Below, in pieces: positions 55,917 to 64,000 of a stretch of 64,000 nt of DNA. Position 1 is the first letter of the stretch, and every line of letters begins with the position of its first letter. Position numbers and translations under genes: made by a program. The stretch lies in assembly GCA_963585895.1 (NCBI GenBank), contig CAUZXS010004363.1, forward strand, positions 1 through 64,000. The letters run 5' to 3'. This DNA is from Sepioteuthis lessoniana (lineage: Eukaryota > Mollusca > Cephalopoda > Myopsida > Loliginidae). The notes beneath the pieces were generated by a model. That model did no database searches. It saw only the letters and a list, made by a program, of their open reading frames with translations, and was not told where the DNA came from.

Positions 55917-56030
55917 TGGCTGACCGTAGTTGAGGGTGAACTAAAGGTTCACTTTTCAATAGCTATAACACCGAGGTGTTGTGAAGGGGGCTACTCTTTC
56001 CGTGGATTGCTCCCCTTTACAATATTAGAG
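55917..56030 (-). repeat. SINE2 tail fragment
   Basis: Reverse-strand SINE2 end: taaaggggagcaatccacgg, aaagagtagc, an acacctcggtgttatagcta segment, then a ccctcaactacggtcagcc end. The head is missing. Confidence 0.8.
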
Positions 56031-56201
56031 CAACAAAATATACATACTCCCCCTGATGATGGCCCAAGATCGAGCAGAAAGTGCTTGGGAACCAATTAAT
56101 TATGGAAAGTTTATTAACCGATTCCCGGCGGATATCTTAACATCGATACGGCAACTTGAAAGGATAAATACAAAAATATGTAGACAAAAATGTCTATATT
56201 G

Positions 56202-56206
<5 letters not shown>
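56031..56206 (+). other. Unclassified segment with a short open frame
   Basis: A frame from 56056 (MMAQDRAESAWEPINYGKF, then TSIRQLERINTKICRQKCLY) runs into (TA)n and ends at 56418. The text is not recognised. It could be a fragment of an unknown retroelement. Confidence 0.2.

Positions 56207-56248
<42 letters not shown>
56207..56248. repeat. (TA)n microsatellite
   Basis: About 21 TA units followed by a short GT run. Confidence 0.93.
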
Positions 56249-56250
<2 letters not shown>

Positions 56251-56461
56251 GTGTGTGTGAGTGTGTGTGTGGAGATAGAGCAATTGTTCATATTGATTGT
56301 AGAATTCAAGATTAAACTTGTAGGTGACCTATTTACTAAACGACGCTCCATAAAGAAACTTAATGGGTACGTGAACAAGGTTCATTGGTCACCAAATGAG
56401 AAAAACTTCTATCCATAGTTTTCGTGATTAAAATATGAATAAATCTAGTCCCTTATTTCTT

Positions 56462-57409
56462 AAACAAACTTATGTCTATAATATAAACAAACTTATGCCA
56501 ATAATATAAACAAACTTATGCCTATAATATAAATAAGCTTATGTCTATAATATAAACAAACTTATGTCTATAATATAGATAAACTTATGTCTATAATATA
56601 AACAAACTTACGTCTATAATATAGATAAACTTATGTCTATAATATAAACAAACTTATGTCTATAATATAAACAAACTTATGCCTATAATATAAATAAGTT
56701 TATGTCTATAATATGAACAAACTTATGCCTATAATATAAACAAACTTATGCCTATAATATAAATAAGCTTATGTCTATAATATAAACAAACTTATGCCTA
56801 TAATATAAATAAGCTTATGTCTATAATATAAACAAACTTATGTCTATAATATAGATAAACTTATGTCTATAATATAAACAAACTTATGCCTATAATATAA
56901 ACAAACTTATGCCTATAATATAAATAAGCTTATGTCTATAATATAAACAAACTTATGTCTATAAAATAGATAAACTTATGTCTATAATATAAACTAACTT
57001 ATGCCTATAATATAAACTAACTTATGCCTATAATATAAATAAGCTTATGTCTATAATATAGATAAACTTATGTCTATAATATAAACAAACTTACGTCTAT
57101 AATATAGATAAACTTATGTCTATAATATAAACAAACTTATGCCTATAATATAAACAAACTTATGCCTATAATATAAATAAGTTTATGTCTATAATATAAA
57201 CAAACTTATGCCTATAATATAAACAAACTTATGCCTATAATATAAATAAGCTTATGTCTATAATATAAACAAACTTATGCCTATAATATAAATAAGCTTA
57301 TGTCTATAATATAAACAAACTTATGTCTATAATATAAACAAACTTATGCCTATAATATAAACAAACTTATGTCTATAATATAAATAAAATTATGTCTATA
57401 ATATAAACT
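56462..57409. repeat. 23-bp minisatellite, ~41 units, with higher-order structure
   Basis: Basic unit aaacaaacttatgtctataa then tat (23 bp), with variants (tatgcctat; aataagcttatg; agataaacttatg; a rare ttacgtctat). The rare ttacgtctat variant and its neighbours recur at 483 bp (56611 and 57094), which is exactly 21 units. Confidence 0.92.
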
Positions 57410-57544
57410 ACCAAATTCTATTTTTGCAAAACTTTACACCATTCAAATTCGTATTGTTCTCGGTTTCAATATCATTAATATTCTTTCATTCCTCGTCAAA
57501 CCGATTATTAGTGCTACACGATCTTATTTATATTGATGATCGTT

Positions 57545-57715
57545 TTAAAACAATTTTTTAGAGAAGTGACGCTGATTTGAACATAATGGTCAGACGAAAT
57601 TATTAAAAGTCAACTTCTTTCTATATATCAATTATCTTCAAGTCGGAAATAAAGATTTTTACTAATTTTGCTTAAGTTTTTATTTAATGCTCTGCCCTCC
57701 TTTGACACAAGAGAA
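57545..57715 (+). repeat. Unclassified dispersed repeat, copy 2
   Basis: Direct-orientation partner of 53411-53600: gctgatttgaacataatggt, cagacgaaattattaa, atcttcaagtcgg, ttactaatttt, gctctgccctcctttgacac. Confidence 0.75.
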
Positions 57716-57854
57716 ATTATCCTTTTCCTTCCAGTAAATAAAAGAAAAAAAAGTGTTTTTTACATATCAATAATTTCTCAAATTTTCAAGGGTTTTCCGT
57801 GGTATTTGAAAAATTATAAATTGAGAGATTAATTAACAGGCAGTTGACTTTCTC

Positions 57855-58187
<333 letters not shown>

Positions 58188-58190
58188 TAG

Positions 58191-59010
58191 TCATCCACAG
58201 ACAGATCTGTTTCGTTCTATCAGAACTCATCAGTGTGGTTAGACAGTATCTCCCCGTAGCTGGGACCGAAACCCGGTTGACTGAAACACCAACCAAAGCT
58301 TCTAAGCATTTAGCTACGAGGAGATATTAGCTACGAAGTACATTTTTAAACGGTTATGAATCACAATTACTATTGTTTACATACATCCGTTCAAACGGCC
58401 GCCGAGATCTCAATTCAAATACGAAGAGACTTGCAAAGGCGCTAATGGCAACACGAATACTTCTTCGCTAGAGAACTCAACCCCACGGGGGTAGGGGAGT
58501 ATATATATATCTATTGTCATCCACAGACAGATCTGTTTCGTTCTATCAGAACTCATCAGTGTGGCTAGACAGTATCTCCCCGTAGCTGGGACCGAAACCC
58601 GGTTGACTGAAACACCAAGCCAAAGCTTCTAACCATTTAGCCACGAGGAGATATTTGCTACGAAGTACATTTTTAAACGGTTATGAATCACAATTAGTAT
58701 TGTTTACATACATCCGTTCAAACGGCCGCCGAGATCTCAATTCGAATATGAAGAGACTTGCAAAGGCGCTAATGGCAACACGATTACTTCTTCGCTAGAG
58801 AACTCAACCCTACGGGGGTAGGGGAGTATATATCTATAGTCATCCACAGACAGATCTGTTTCGTTCTATCAGAACTCATCAGTGTGGCTAGACAGTATCT
58901 CCCCGTAGCTGGGATCGAAAACCGGTTGACTGAAACACCAAGCCAAAGCTTCTAACCATTTAGCTACGAGGAGATATTAGCTACGAAGTACATTTTTAAA
59001 CGGTTATGAA
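58191..59010 (-). repeat. Tandem trio of SINE4 units (~325 bp period)
   Basis: Three direct copies; the motif tcatccacagacagatctg starts at 58191, 58517 and 58840. On the minus strand each unit carries the pre-head region, box A (cgtagctaaatggttaga) and box B (ccgggtttcggtcccagc), and the tail ending in tgtctgtggatgac. Copies 1 and 2 are complete and very similar. Copy 3 is truncated in the pre-head region where a (TATAA)n array takes over. Short TA runs separate the units. Confidence 0.9.
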
Positions 59011-59075
59011 TATAATATAATATAATATAATATAATATAATATAATATAATATATATATATATACATATATATAT

Positions 59076-59106
<31 letters not shown>

Positions 59107-59117
59107 CATATATATAT
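59011..59117. repeat. (TATAA)n then (TA)n tract
   Basis: About eight 5-bp units (taata) followed by interrupted TA. Confidence 0.93.
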
Positions 59118-59345
59118 GTAAAGCCATCAAGTGCTAATAGAATGATGTTGCCATCTATCCCTATCGTCCATCGCTCCTGGCAGGTCACCTAGAAAGCATC
59201 CAGTGTTTGCACAGAGCTGATGTATGTAAGTCTTTCCTAGTCGGCCAACACTTGCACATCCATTTGTAGGAGTCTATGATAAAATGTCGTTTATAAGTTC
59301 GTCCTTTCCTCTCCAGCAGTGGCCTGCACATCTTTATGTATGTAT
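59118..59345 (-). pseudogene. RTE-like LINE 3' remnant
   Basis: The minus strand parallels the element at 34219-34771: GHCWRGKDEL-type text (ctgctggagaggaaaggac on the minus strand), a ThrAsn/hydrophobic segment, and the end block around gccaggagcgatggacgata. Stops and shifts are present. A (CA)n tract lies just upstream of the 5' break. Confidence 0.65.
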
Positions 59346-59445
<100 letters not shown>

Positions 59446-59483
59446 CAATAAAATATAAAAGGCAATATATGTATTGCTTTTCT

Positions 59484-59489
<6 letters not shown>

Positions 59490-59517
<28 letters not shown>
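59490..59517. repeat. (TA)n microsatellite
   Basis: About 14 TA units, directly before a SINE2 copy. Confidence 0.9.
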
Positions 59518-59520
<3 letters not shown>

Positions 59521-59521
59521 T

Positions 59522-59758
59522 AGTAAAGTAAAGTTGTCTCCCTTTAGTCGAGGTTGACCAGAAGGCTCCCTTTTCAATAGCTAGTACACCGAGGTGTTTG
59601 GGAGGGCGCCACTCCTTTGCCTGGATTACTCCACTTTACCCTTGATACGTACCTTATATAGCTGAGTGTTAAGCAAGGAAGTATCAAGTACCATTTTTAA
59701 AATCTTTGGTATGACGCGACCTGGGATTGAACCCAGGTCTCCCGGATCATTGGTGAAA
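59522..59758 (-). repeat. SINE2 copy, nearly complete body
   Basis: Reverse strand: ccgggagacctgggttcaat and cccaggtcgcgtcatacc (box B region), tggtacttgatacttccttg, cttaacactcagctat, aatccaggcaaaggagtgg, gtgtactagctattgaaaag, and an aactttactttactact end. Confidence 0.88.
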
Positions 59759-59806
59759 CTTACACACATGTATATATATAAATATATTACAATAACATAT
59801 AAAAGG

Positions 59807-59812
<6 letters not shown>

Positions 59813-59853
<41 letters not shown>
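59813..59853. repeat. (TA)n microsatellite
   Basis: About 20 TA units, preceded by a segment (attacaataacatataaaag, gcaatatat) that also occurs at ~59442-59470 before another TA run. Confidence 0.9.
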
Positions 59854-59856
<3 letters not shown>

Positions 59857-60059
59857 CCTTCCATATTTTATTTTTGATATTTGAATTGATTTTAATGTTG
59901 ACATTGTAATAAGTATTATAATGGACAATTATCCTGCTCCTCATATATTATTTCGTTTTTGTTAAAAAAAACAACAAAAAAACAGACGAGTTTCCAGCTG
60001 AATGAAGCATGAAAATCTAACATCCATTAAAACATCATTGACTTCAAATTACTACATGT

Positions 60060-60859
60060 TTTTACAACCCAGAACTCTTCTCAGAATTCAAGCTAATTTT
60101 TCGTAGTACTGTTGTTTGAATGATTTCCACTGTTCCTTACATTGGCAATATTTTTATAAGATTCTTTTGGACTGTTTCAATAATTCCAATAATGATGGAT
60201 ACGCTTGTCGTTTATATATTTCATGTTTTTACTTCACTCCTTATACAGGGTCCACGTATTTTCCCCCTTTTCAAGTTTATGCTTGGTCCTGCATGAATTT
60301 GACAGACTTGTCAACGATGACTTGATTGGATCTTCTGAATTCGAATAGATAATCCATTTCACAATCTCAGATAATTCTAAGATATTAGATTCTGGTTTAT
60401 GTATATACATTTAGCTTGTGGATGCAAATCTCAGTCGTTTGCATAATTCTTAGTCATATATATTTTTCATAGTCCTGAGCCAACTTGCTGCATTTGCATG
60501 TTTTATGATTGATAGTCTCATCTCTGTCAGCACATAGCTCATTTAATATTTTTCTGCCCTGTCTATCTTATATCTAATTGGGTCTTTCGGTATTGTTCTG
60601 GGTTGCCGTTTAAAAGGATTTAGTTTCTCTCTTCATATGTCATCTGCACAACCATGTCTACACAATCTCATCTGCAAATCTTTCAAAATCTTTGTTCAGT
60701 TTTTATTCTCACTTTAGACATCGGTTCAGAATTTGTTTTTTCCCACAATTATTCTGTGTATTATAAGTTTGTATAATTTATGTTTTATTACCTTGAATCT
60801 TTTGATAAGAAGAACAGATACAGTCTTCAATACTGACAGAGACAGTTCTAACCTCTTTC
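60060..60859 (-). pseudogene. RLE-LINE copy 13, strongly diverged
   Basis: On the minus strand: a LSLSVLKTVSVLLIKRF segment equivalent to the family's GLVSIEDSVDASIRRLE in another frame (60790-60850), a knuckle relic LCADRDETINHKTCKCSKLA (~60480-60540; first Cys pair damaged), FEFRRSN at the RLE RRPD position, and the carboxyl end near 60090-60200 (SIIIGIIETVQKNLIK). Older than copy 14 by its decay. Confidence 0.7.
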
Positions 60860-60876
60860 GATTATTATTATTATTA
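60860..60876. repeat. (ATT)n tract at the 3' end of LINE copy 14
   Basis: Five to six ATT units, the complement of the (AAT)n tails of plus-strand copies. Confidence 0.9.
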
Positions 60877-61292
60877 CTATTTTCTCTTAGAGTTTTTTTT
60901 TTCATCAGCGTTAGCTGATGGCTTTTCACTGGAATTTTGAGTGACAGCAAGTCTCCTTAAGTTTCAAAGATTCTTCCCAGTATTCTGGCCGTTCTCAATA
61001 CTGTAGTAGTTTCGATGGCCTCCACTCGTCCTCTTATAAGTCCACAAGTCCTTTTACCAATCCTTTAGTGACTGTACCAAGCGTACCAATTACAATTGGT
61101 ATCACTGTCACTTTTTTGTTCCATATTTTTTTAGTTCTCTAGCAAGGTCCAGGTACTCATCTTTCTTTTCGCTTTCTTTCAATTTTACTCTGTGGTCAGC
61201 CGGGAAGGCAAAGTCCACTATCTGGCATGTTCTCTTTATTTTGTTCACTATCTCTAGGTCTGGTCGTCTGACCGAGATCAGGTGATCTGTTT
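60877..61292 (-). pseudogene. RLE-LINE copy 14, bounded by (TTA)n on both sides
   Basis: A clean 5'-truncated copy starting at ISVRRPDLEIVNKIKRTCQI, VDFAFPADHRVKLKESEKKD, EYLDLARELKKYG, then VTVIPIVIGTLGTVTKGLVK, TRILG/RRIL-like text and the closing block (catcagcgttagctgatgg on plus). The PD-x14-D spacing of the endonuclease motif is intact. The copy lies exactly between 60860-60876 (ATT)n and 61293-61316 (TTA)n. Confidence 0.9.
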
Positions 61293-61316
61293 GTATTATT
61301 ATTATTATTATTATTT
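61293..61316. repeat. (TTA)n at the 5' edge of LINE copy 14
   Basis: Seven to eight TTA units. Confidence 0.93.
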
Positions 61317-62980
61317 GCGAGTAATAGTAACTGGAAGTTTTCCTAGTGATTTTCAATTCTTTTTAACTCTCCTGAGTATCCGATTTCACGAGTGCTGTGG
61401 TCTGGACATGCTTAAATCTTCCCCAGATTTCGAGTCCTCTCTAACCGTTTACTAAGTTCTTTGAGATTATTCCAAGAACTTCAACTATGATAGGTATCAT
61501 CATCACTATAATGTCCTATATATTTTTAAAACTCTTTAGCAATTTCCAAATGATTCATCTAGTTTTTGATTTCCTTTGTTTTCACTCTGTAATCTGCAAG
61601 AAAGACGAAGAGTACTAGGTCTGGTTTTTAGTTGGGGTTCGATGATCCATTAGTATTTCAATATCGAAAAATTTTGTATTTCTTTTTCTTGGAGAGATTC
61701 TGTACTGTGTATATACAATTTGCTTTTATGTTAAAACTTTTGTCTCTTGCACAGTTCTTAATGGATCATCTAGTTATCCCAGTTTCTTCGCCAGGTTCTT
61801 CGGGTCTGTTCCAAGGACTCCAAATATGATTACTATCAATATTATTTTCATTTTTTAATAACTTTTTCATTTTCATTTTCCAAAATAGATTCTGTTTTAT
61901 GCATATACCATTTTATATGCATGTTCAAAATTCTGTCGCTTTTTACAATTCCAAGAAGATCCCACTAATCGTACCTAATTTTGTGCTCCATCTGTGCTAA
62001 CTTTCTATATTCGCTTATTTTGTGGCTCACTGTTTCATTTTTCTCACCACTTAGAATTTCTACGCTTAGTAAAATCTACACTTATTATTTCTACCCTTAG
62101 TATTTCTACACTATTTCCTAAGTCTCATATTTTTTAGCTTTTACATAAGTTCTTCTTATTTTCGGTTGCTGTTCAGTTTCTCTTTTTCGATTTCCGTCAC
62201 GTTGTTATTCTCAGCCCATTTTATGCGCACTTTCCATAGTCTTTTTGGGATGTACGCACAGTTCCATCTCCCCTCTCTCATTTTTGTTTGGTCCACTTGT
62301 AAGACTTATTTTCTTGTTTGTTGTCCTTGTGATATTTGTTGATGGCAGTTTTTGGCTGTTGTACTCAGTCTATCTTTGCTCGTTGTTTTTACATATTCTA
62401 CGAGTCCTGAATACTGGCGAGTGTTTGTCCTTCTTTTATGGTCGCATATAGTCTGTTAACTTCAGTTTTCGAGTGTTAGACTTTGTGTATTGTCATCAAT
62501 ATCCTCATTTTGTAGCCTATGCTTTATTTGTGGTCCACTTTAAGAACGGTCCGGGAGGGTTTTACCATGGAGACTGTTCAGGTACTACTTAATCTTTCGA
62601 TTTAGTTCCAGCTGTATAGTTTGGTTTCCAATTTTTTTTTTTTTTTTTTTTTTTTACTATTTGAGTTATTGCTTCTTTGAAGTTGTCCTTGATTCCTAAT
62701 TGCATAATTGTGTCTGCTTCTAATATTACCTGGCATTTGTAGTTTTCTTTTTCTCCGAGCCTTTTGCTATTTTCCTGATTGGATATTCTATTTCTTCTGT
62801 CGTTTCTCTTTTCTCCTTATTACAAGCATTGTGCTTTTCTCAATTCCAAATTCCATAGATAAGTCTTGGCTGAATACCTTGTTTGTAGCAATATTTCCAG
62901 TTCATTTTTATTTTTGGCAAACAGTTTATCATCCATGTACATCAGATGGTTTATCTTTTCTTATATTTTTGTTAATCTAT
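61317..62980 (-). pseudogene. RLE-LINE copy 15, with intact RT active-site motif
   Basis: On the minus strand, the 5' break lies just upstream of KINHLMYMDDKLFAKNKNEL, which retains the RT catalytic YMDD (62905-62965). EADTIMQLGIKDNFKEAITQ follows at about 62690, then REGRWNCAYIPKRLWKVRIK (~62230), a damaged knuckle (~62000-62060), an RLE-region relic (~61600) and an altered carboxyl end (VQTTALVKSDTQES, ~61390). Many indels; a T-run (A-run on minus) lies at 62631-62656. Confidence 0.82.
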
Positions 62981-62995
62981 CTTCTTCTTCTTCTT

Positions 62996-63088
<93 letters not shown>
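62981..63088. repeat. (CTT)n-(TTA)n compound microsatellite between LINE copies
   Basis: About 14 CTT units then about 21 TTA units. The 240-codon plus frame at 62708-63430 crosses this tract and antisense LINE sequence and is not a gene. Confidence 0.95.
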
Positions 63089-63354
63089 TACTCCTTTTCG
63101 AGTTTTTCACACCAGCATTTGCCGATGGCTTTTCACTGGAGTTTGAGTGACAGCAAGTTTCCTCAAGTCTCCAGGACTCTTCTCAGTATTCTGGCTGATC
63201 TTAATAATGCTGTAGTTTGGATGGTCTTCATTCGTCCTCTTATTTCCAAGTCCTCCTGTCCCTGTACTAATCCTTTGGTGACTGTATCAAGAGCAATAAT
63301 TACAATTGGTATAACCGTCACTTTTATGTTCCACAGTTTTATCAATTCCGTAGA
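63089..63354 (-). pseudogene. RLE-LINE copy 16, short fragment between TTA tracts
   Basis: Minus strand: STELIKLWNIKVTVIPIVII, ALDTVTKGLVQGQEDLEIRG, ETIQTTALLRSARILRRVLE T and the closing block at 63100-63130. The last ~265 bp of the family are preserved in one frame, so the insertion is comparatively young. Confidence 0.9.
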
Positions 63355-63365
63355 ATCATTATTAT

Positions 63366-64000
63366 ACTTTACTCTTTGTGTGTTTTTCACATCAGCGTTA
63401 GTTGATGGTCTTTCATTGGATTTTGAGTGACAGAAAGTCTCCTCTTTTTTCCGGAACTTTTCTCAGTATTCTGGACGATCTCAATAATGCAGGAGTTTGG
63501 ATGGACTCCACTTGTCCTCTTATTTCCAAGTTCTCTAGTCCCTTTATCAACCCTTAGGTGATTGTACCAAGAGCACCAATTACAATTGGTATAAACGTCA
63601 CTTTCATGTTCCATAGTTTTTTTTTTCAAATCCTTTGTAATTCCCTAGTTATCCTTCTTTTCACTTTCTTTCAATTTTACTCTGTGGTCAGCCGGGACAG
63701 CAAAGTCCACAATTTTGCAAGTTCTCTTTTTTGTTGATTATGAATAGGTCTGGTAATCTGAACAAGATTAAGTATTCATTTTGTATGTCAAAATCAGTAT
63801 GTATGTCTCATTCTCCTGGGCAGATGCTCGGTTGTGCATATACTATTTGTTCGTATGGTCAAATTTCAATTTCTTGCACAATTCCTGGGGATCATTTTGC
63901 CAAGTCGGTCGTGTCTAGTCTTATATTCTTTCTGTGATAATTTGCTGCCTTCATTTATTATGTGATTGATGGTTTCGTCTGAATCACCACATAACCTACA
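63366..64000 (-). pseudogene. RLE-LINE copy 17, running off the window
   Basis: Minus strand: starts beyond the window in the knuckle (LCGDSDETINHIIN..., 63950-64000), then KEYKTRHDRLGK, RPIHNQQKRELAKLWTLLSR (shifted frame of the RLE segment), MKVTFIPIVIGALGTIT, SIQTPALLRSSRILRKVPE and the closing block up to cacaaagagtaaagtataat at 63362-63381. Confidence 0.88.

Noticed and set aside
62708-63430. 240-codon plus-strand frame
   Set aside because: It crosses T-rich antisense LINE sequence and a (CTT)n-(TTA)n tract (poly-Leu/Ile). The true content is minus-strand RLE-LINE.

Overview
This is AT-rich, repeat-saturated animal nuclear DNA. I find no host gene I can support and no prokaryotic feature. 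The content is retroelement fossils, tRNA-derived SINEs, mariner relics and long simple-sequence tracts ((TA)n, (CA)n, (GA)n, (TAA)n). Several SINE families share modules, recalling the SINE superfamilies known from molluscs, including the Ceph-SINEs of squids and cuttlefish. My best guess is a mollusc, quite possibly a cephalopod. That is inference; no species-diagnostic gene is present.

The dominant element is a non-LTR retrotransposon with a reverse transcriptase, a CX2CX8HX4C knuckle and a restriction-like endonuclease (R2/R4/NeSL type), called RLE-LINE here. About 17 decayed, mostly 5'-truncated copies are present. They are on the plus strand at 41-285, 8.4-17.8 kb, 23.95-26.4 kb and 49.9-52.9 kb, and on the minus strand at 60.1-64.0 kb. 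Most 3' ends run into (TAA)n, and the next copy often starts right after the tract, as if (TAA)n were the insertion target.

Layout. 0-8 kb: LINE tail, (TA)n and (CA)n, an inverted pair of the R3 repeat, SINE1 inside an R3-tail array, a mariner 5' relic with a MITE, and SINE2/SINE3. 8.4-17.8 kb: LINE graveyard containing a nested mariner, a 102-bp LINE-derived array, SINE2 and SINE3. 18-23.7 kb: R3 copies, SINE1, (TA)n and an 87-bp array. 23.9-26.9 kb: two LINE copies and SINE4. 27-32 kb: R3 copies, a near-palindromic hairpin at 30.0-30.14 kb and a CpG-dense patch at 30.75-31.1 kb. 32-35.2 kb: zinc-finger LINE tail, ~70-bp array, and an RTE-like LINE nested in R3. 35-49.9 kb: mostly featureless AT-rich DNA with a 19-bp array, a 70-bp array, a mariner 3' relic, a 5S-like SINE and microsatellites. 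49.9-52.9 kb: a LINE copy whose coding sequence contains a 49-bp minisatellite. 54.4-57.4 kb: 30-bp and 23-bp minisatellites. 57.9-59.9 kb: SINE1, a tandem SINE4 trio and SINE2. 60-64 kb: minus-strand LINE cluster.

Nothing here looks like a cooperating gene system. The interest lies in repeat dynamics: probable (TAA)n targeting, minisatellites born inside LINE coding sequence, recurrent microsatellite growth at fixed LINE or SINE positions, tail sharing among SINE families, and a ~66-bp-arm inverted repeat.
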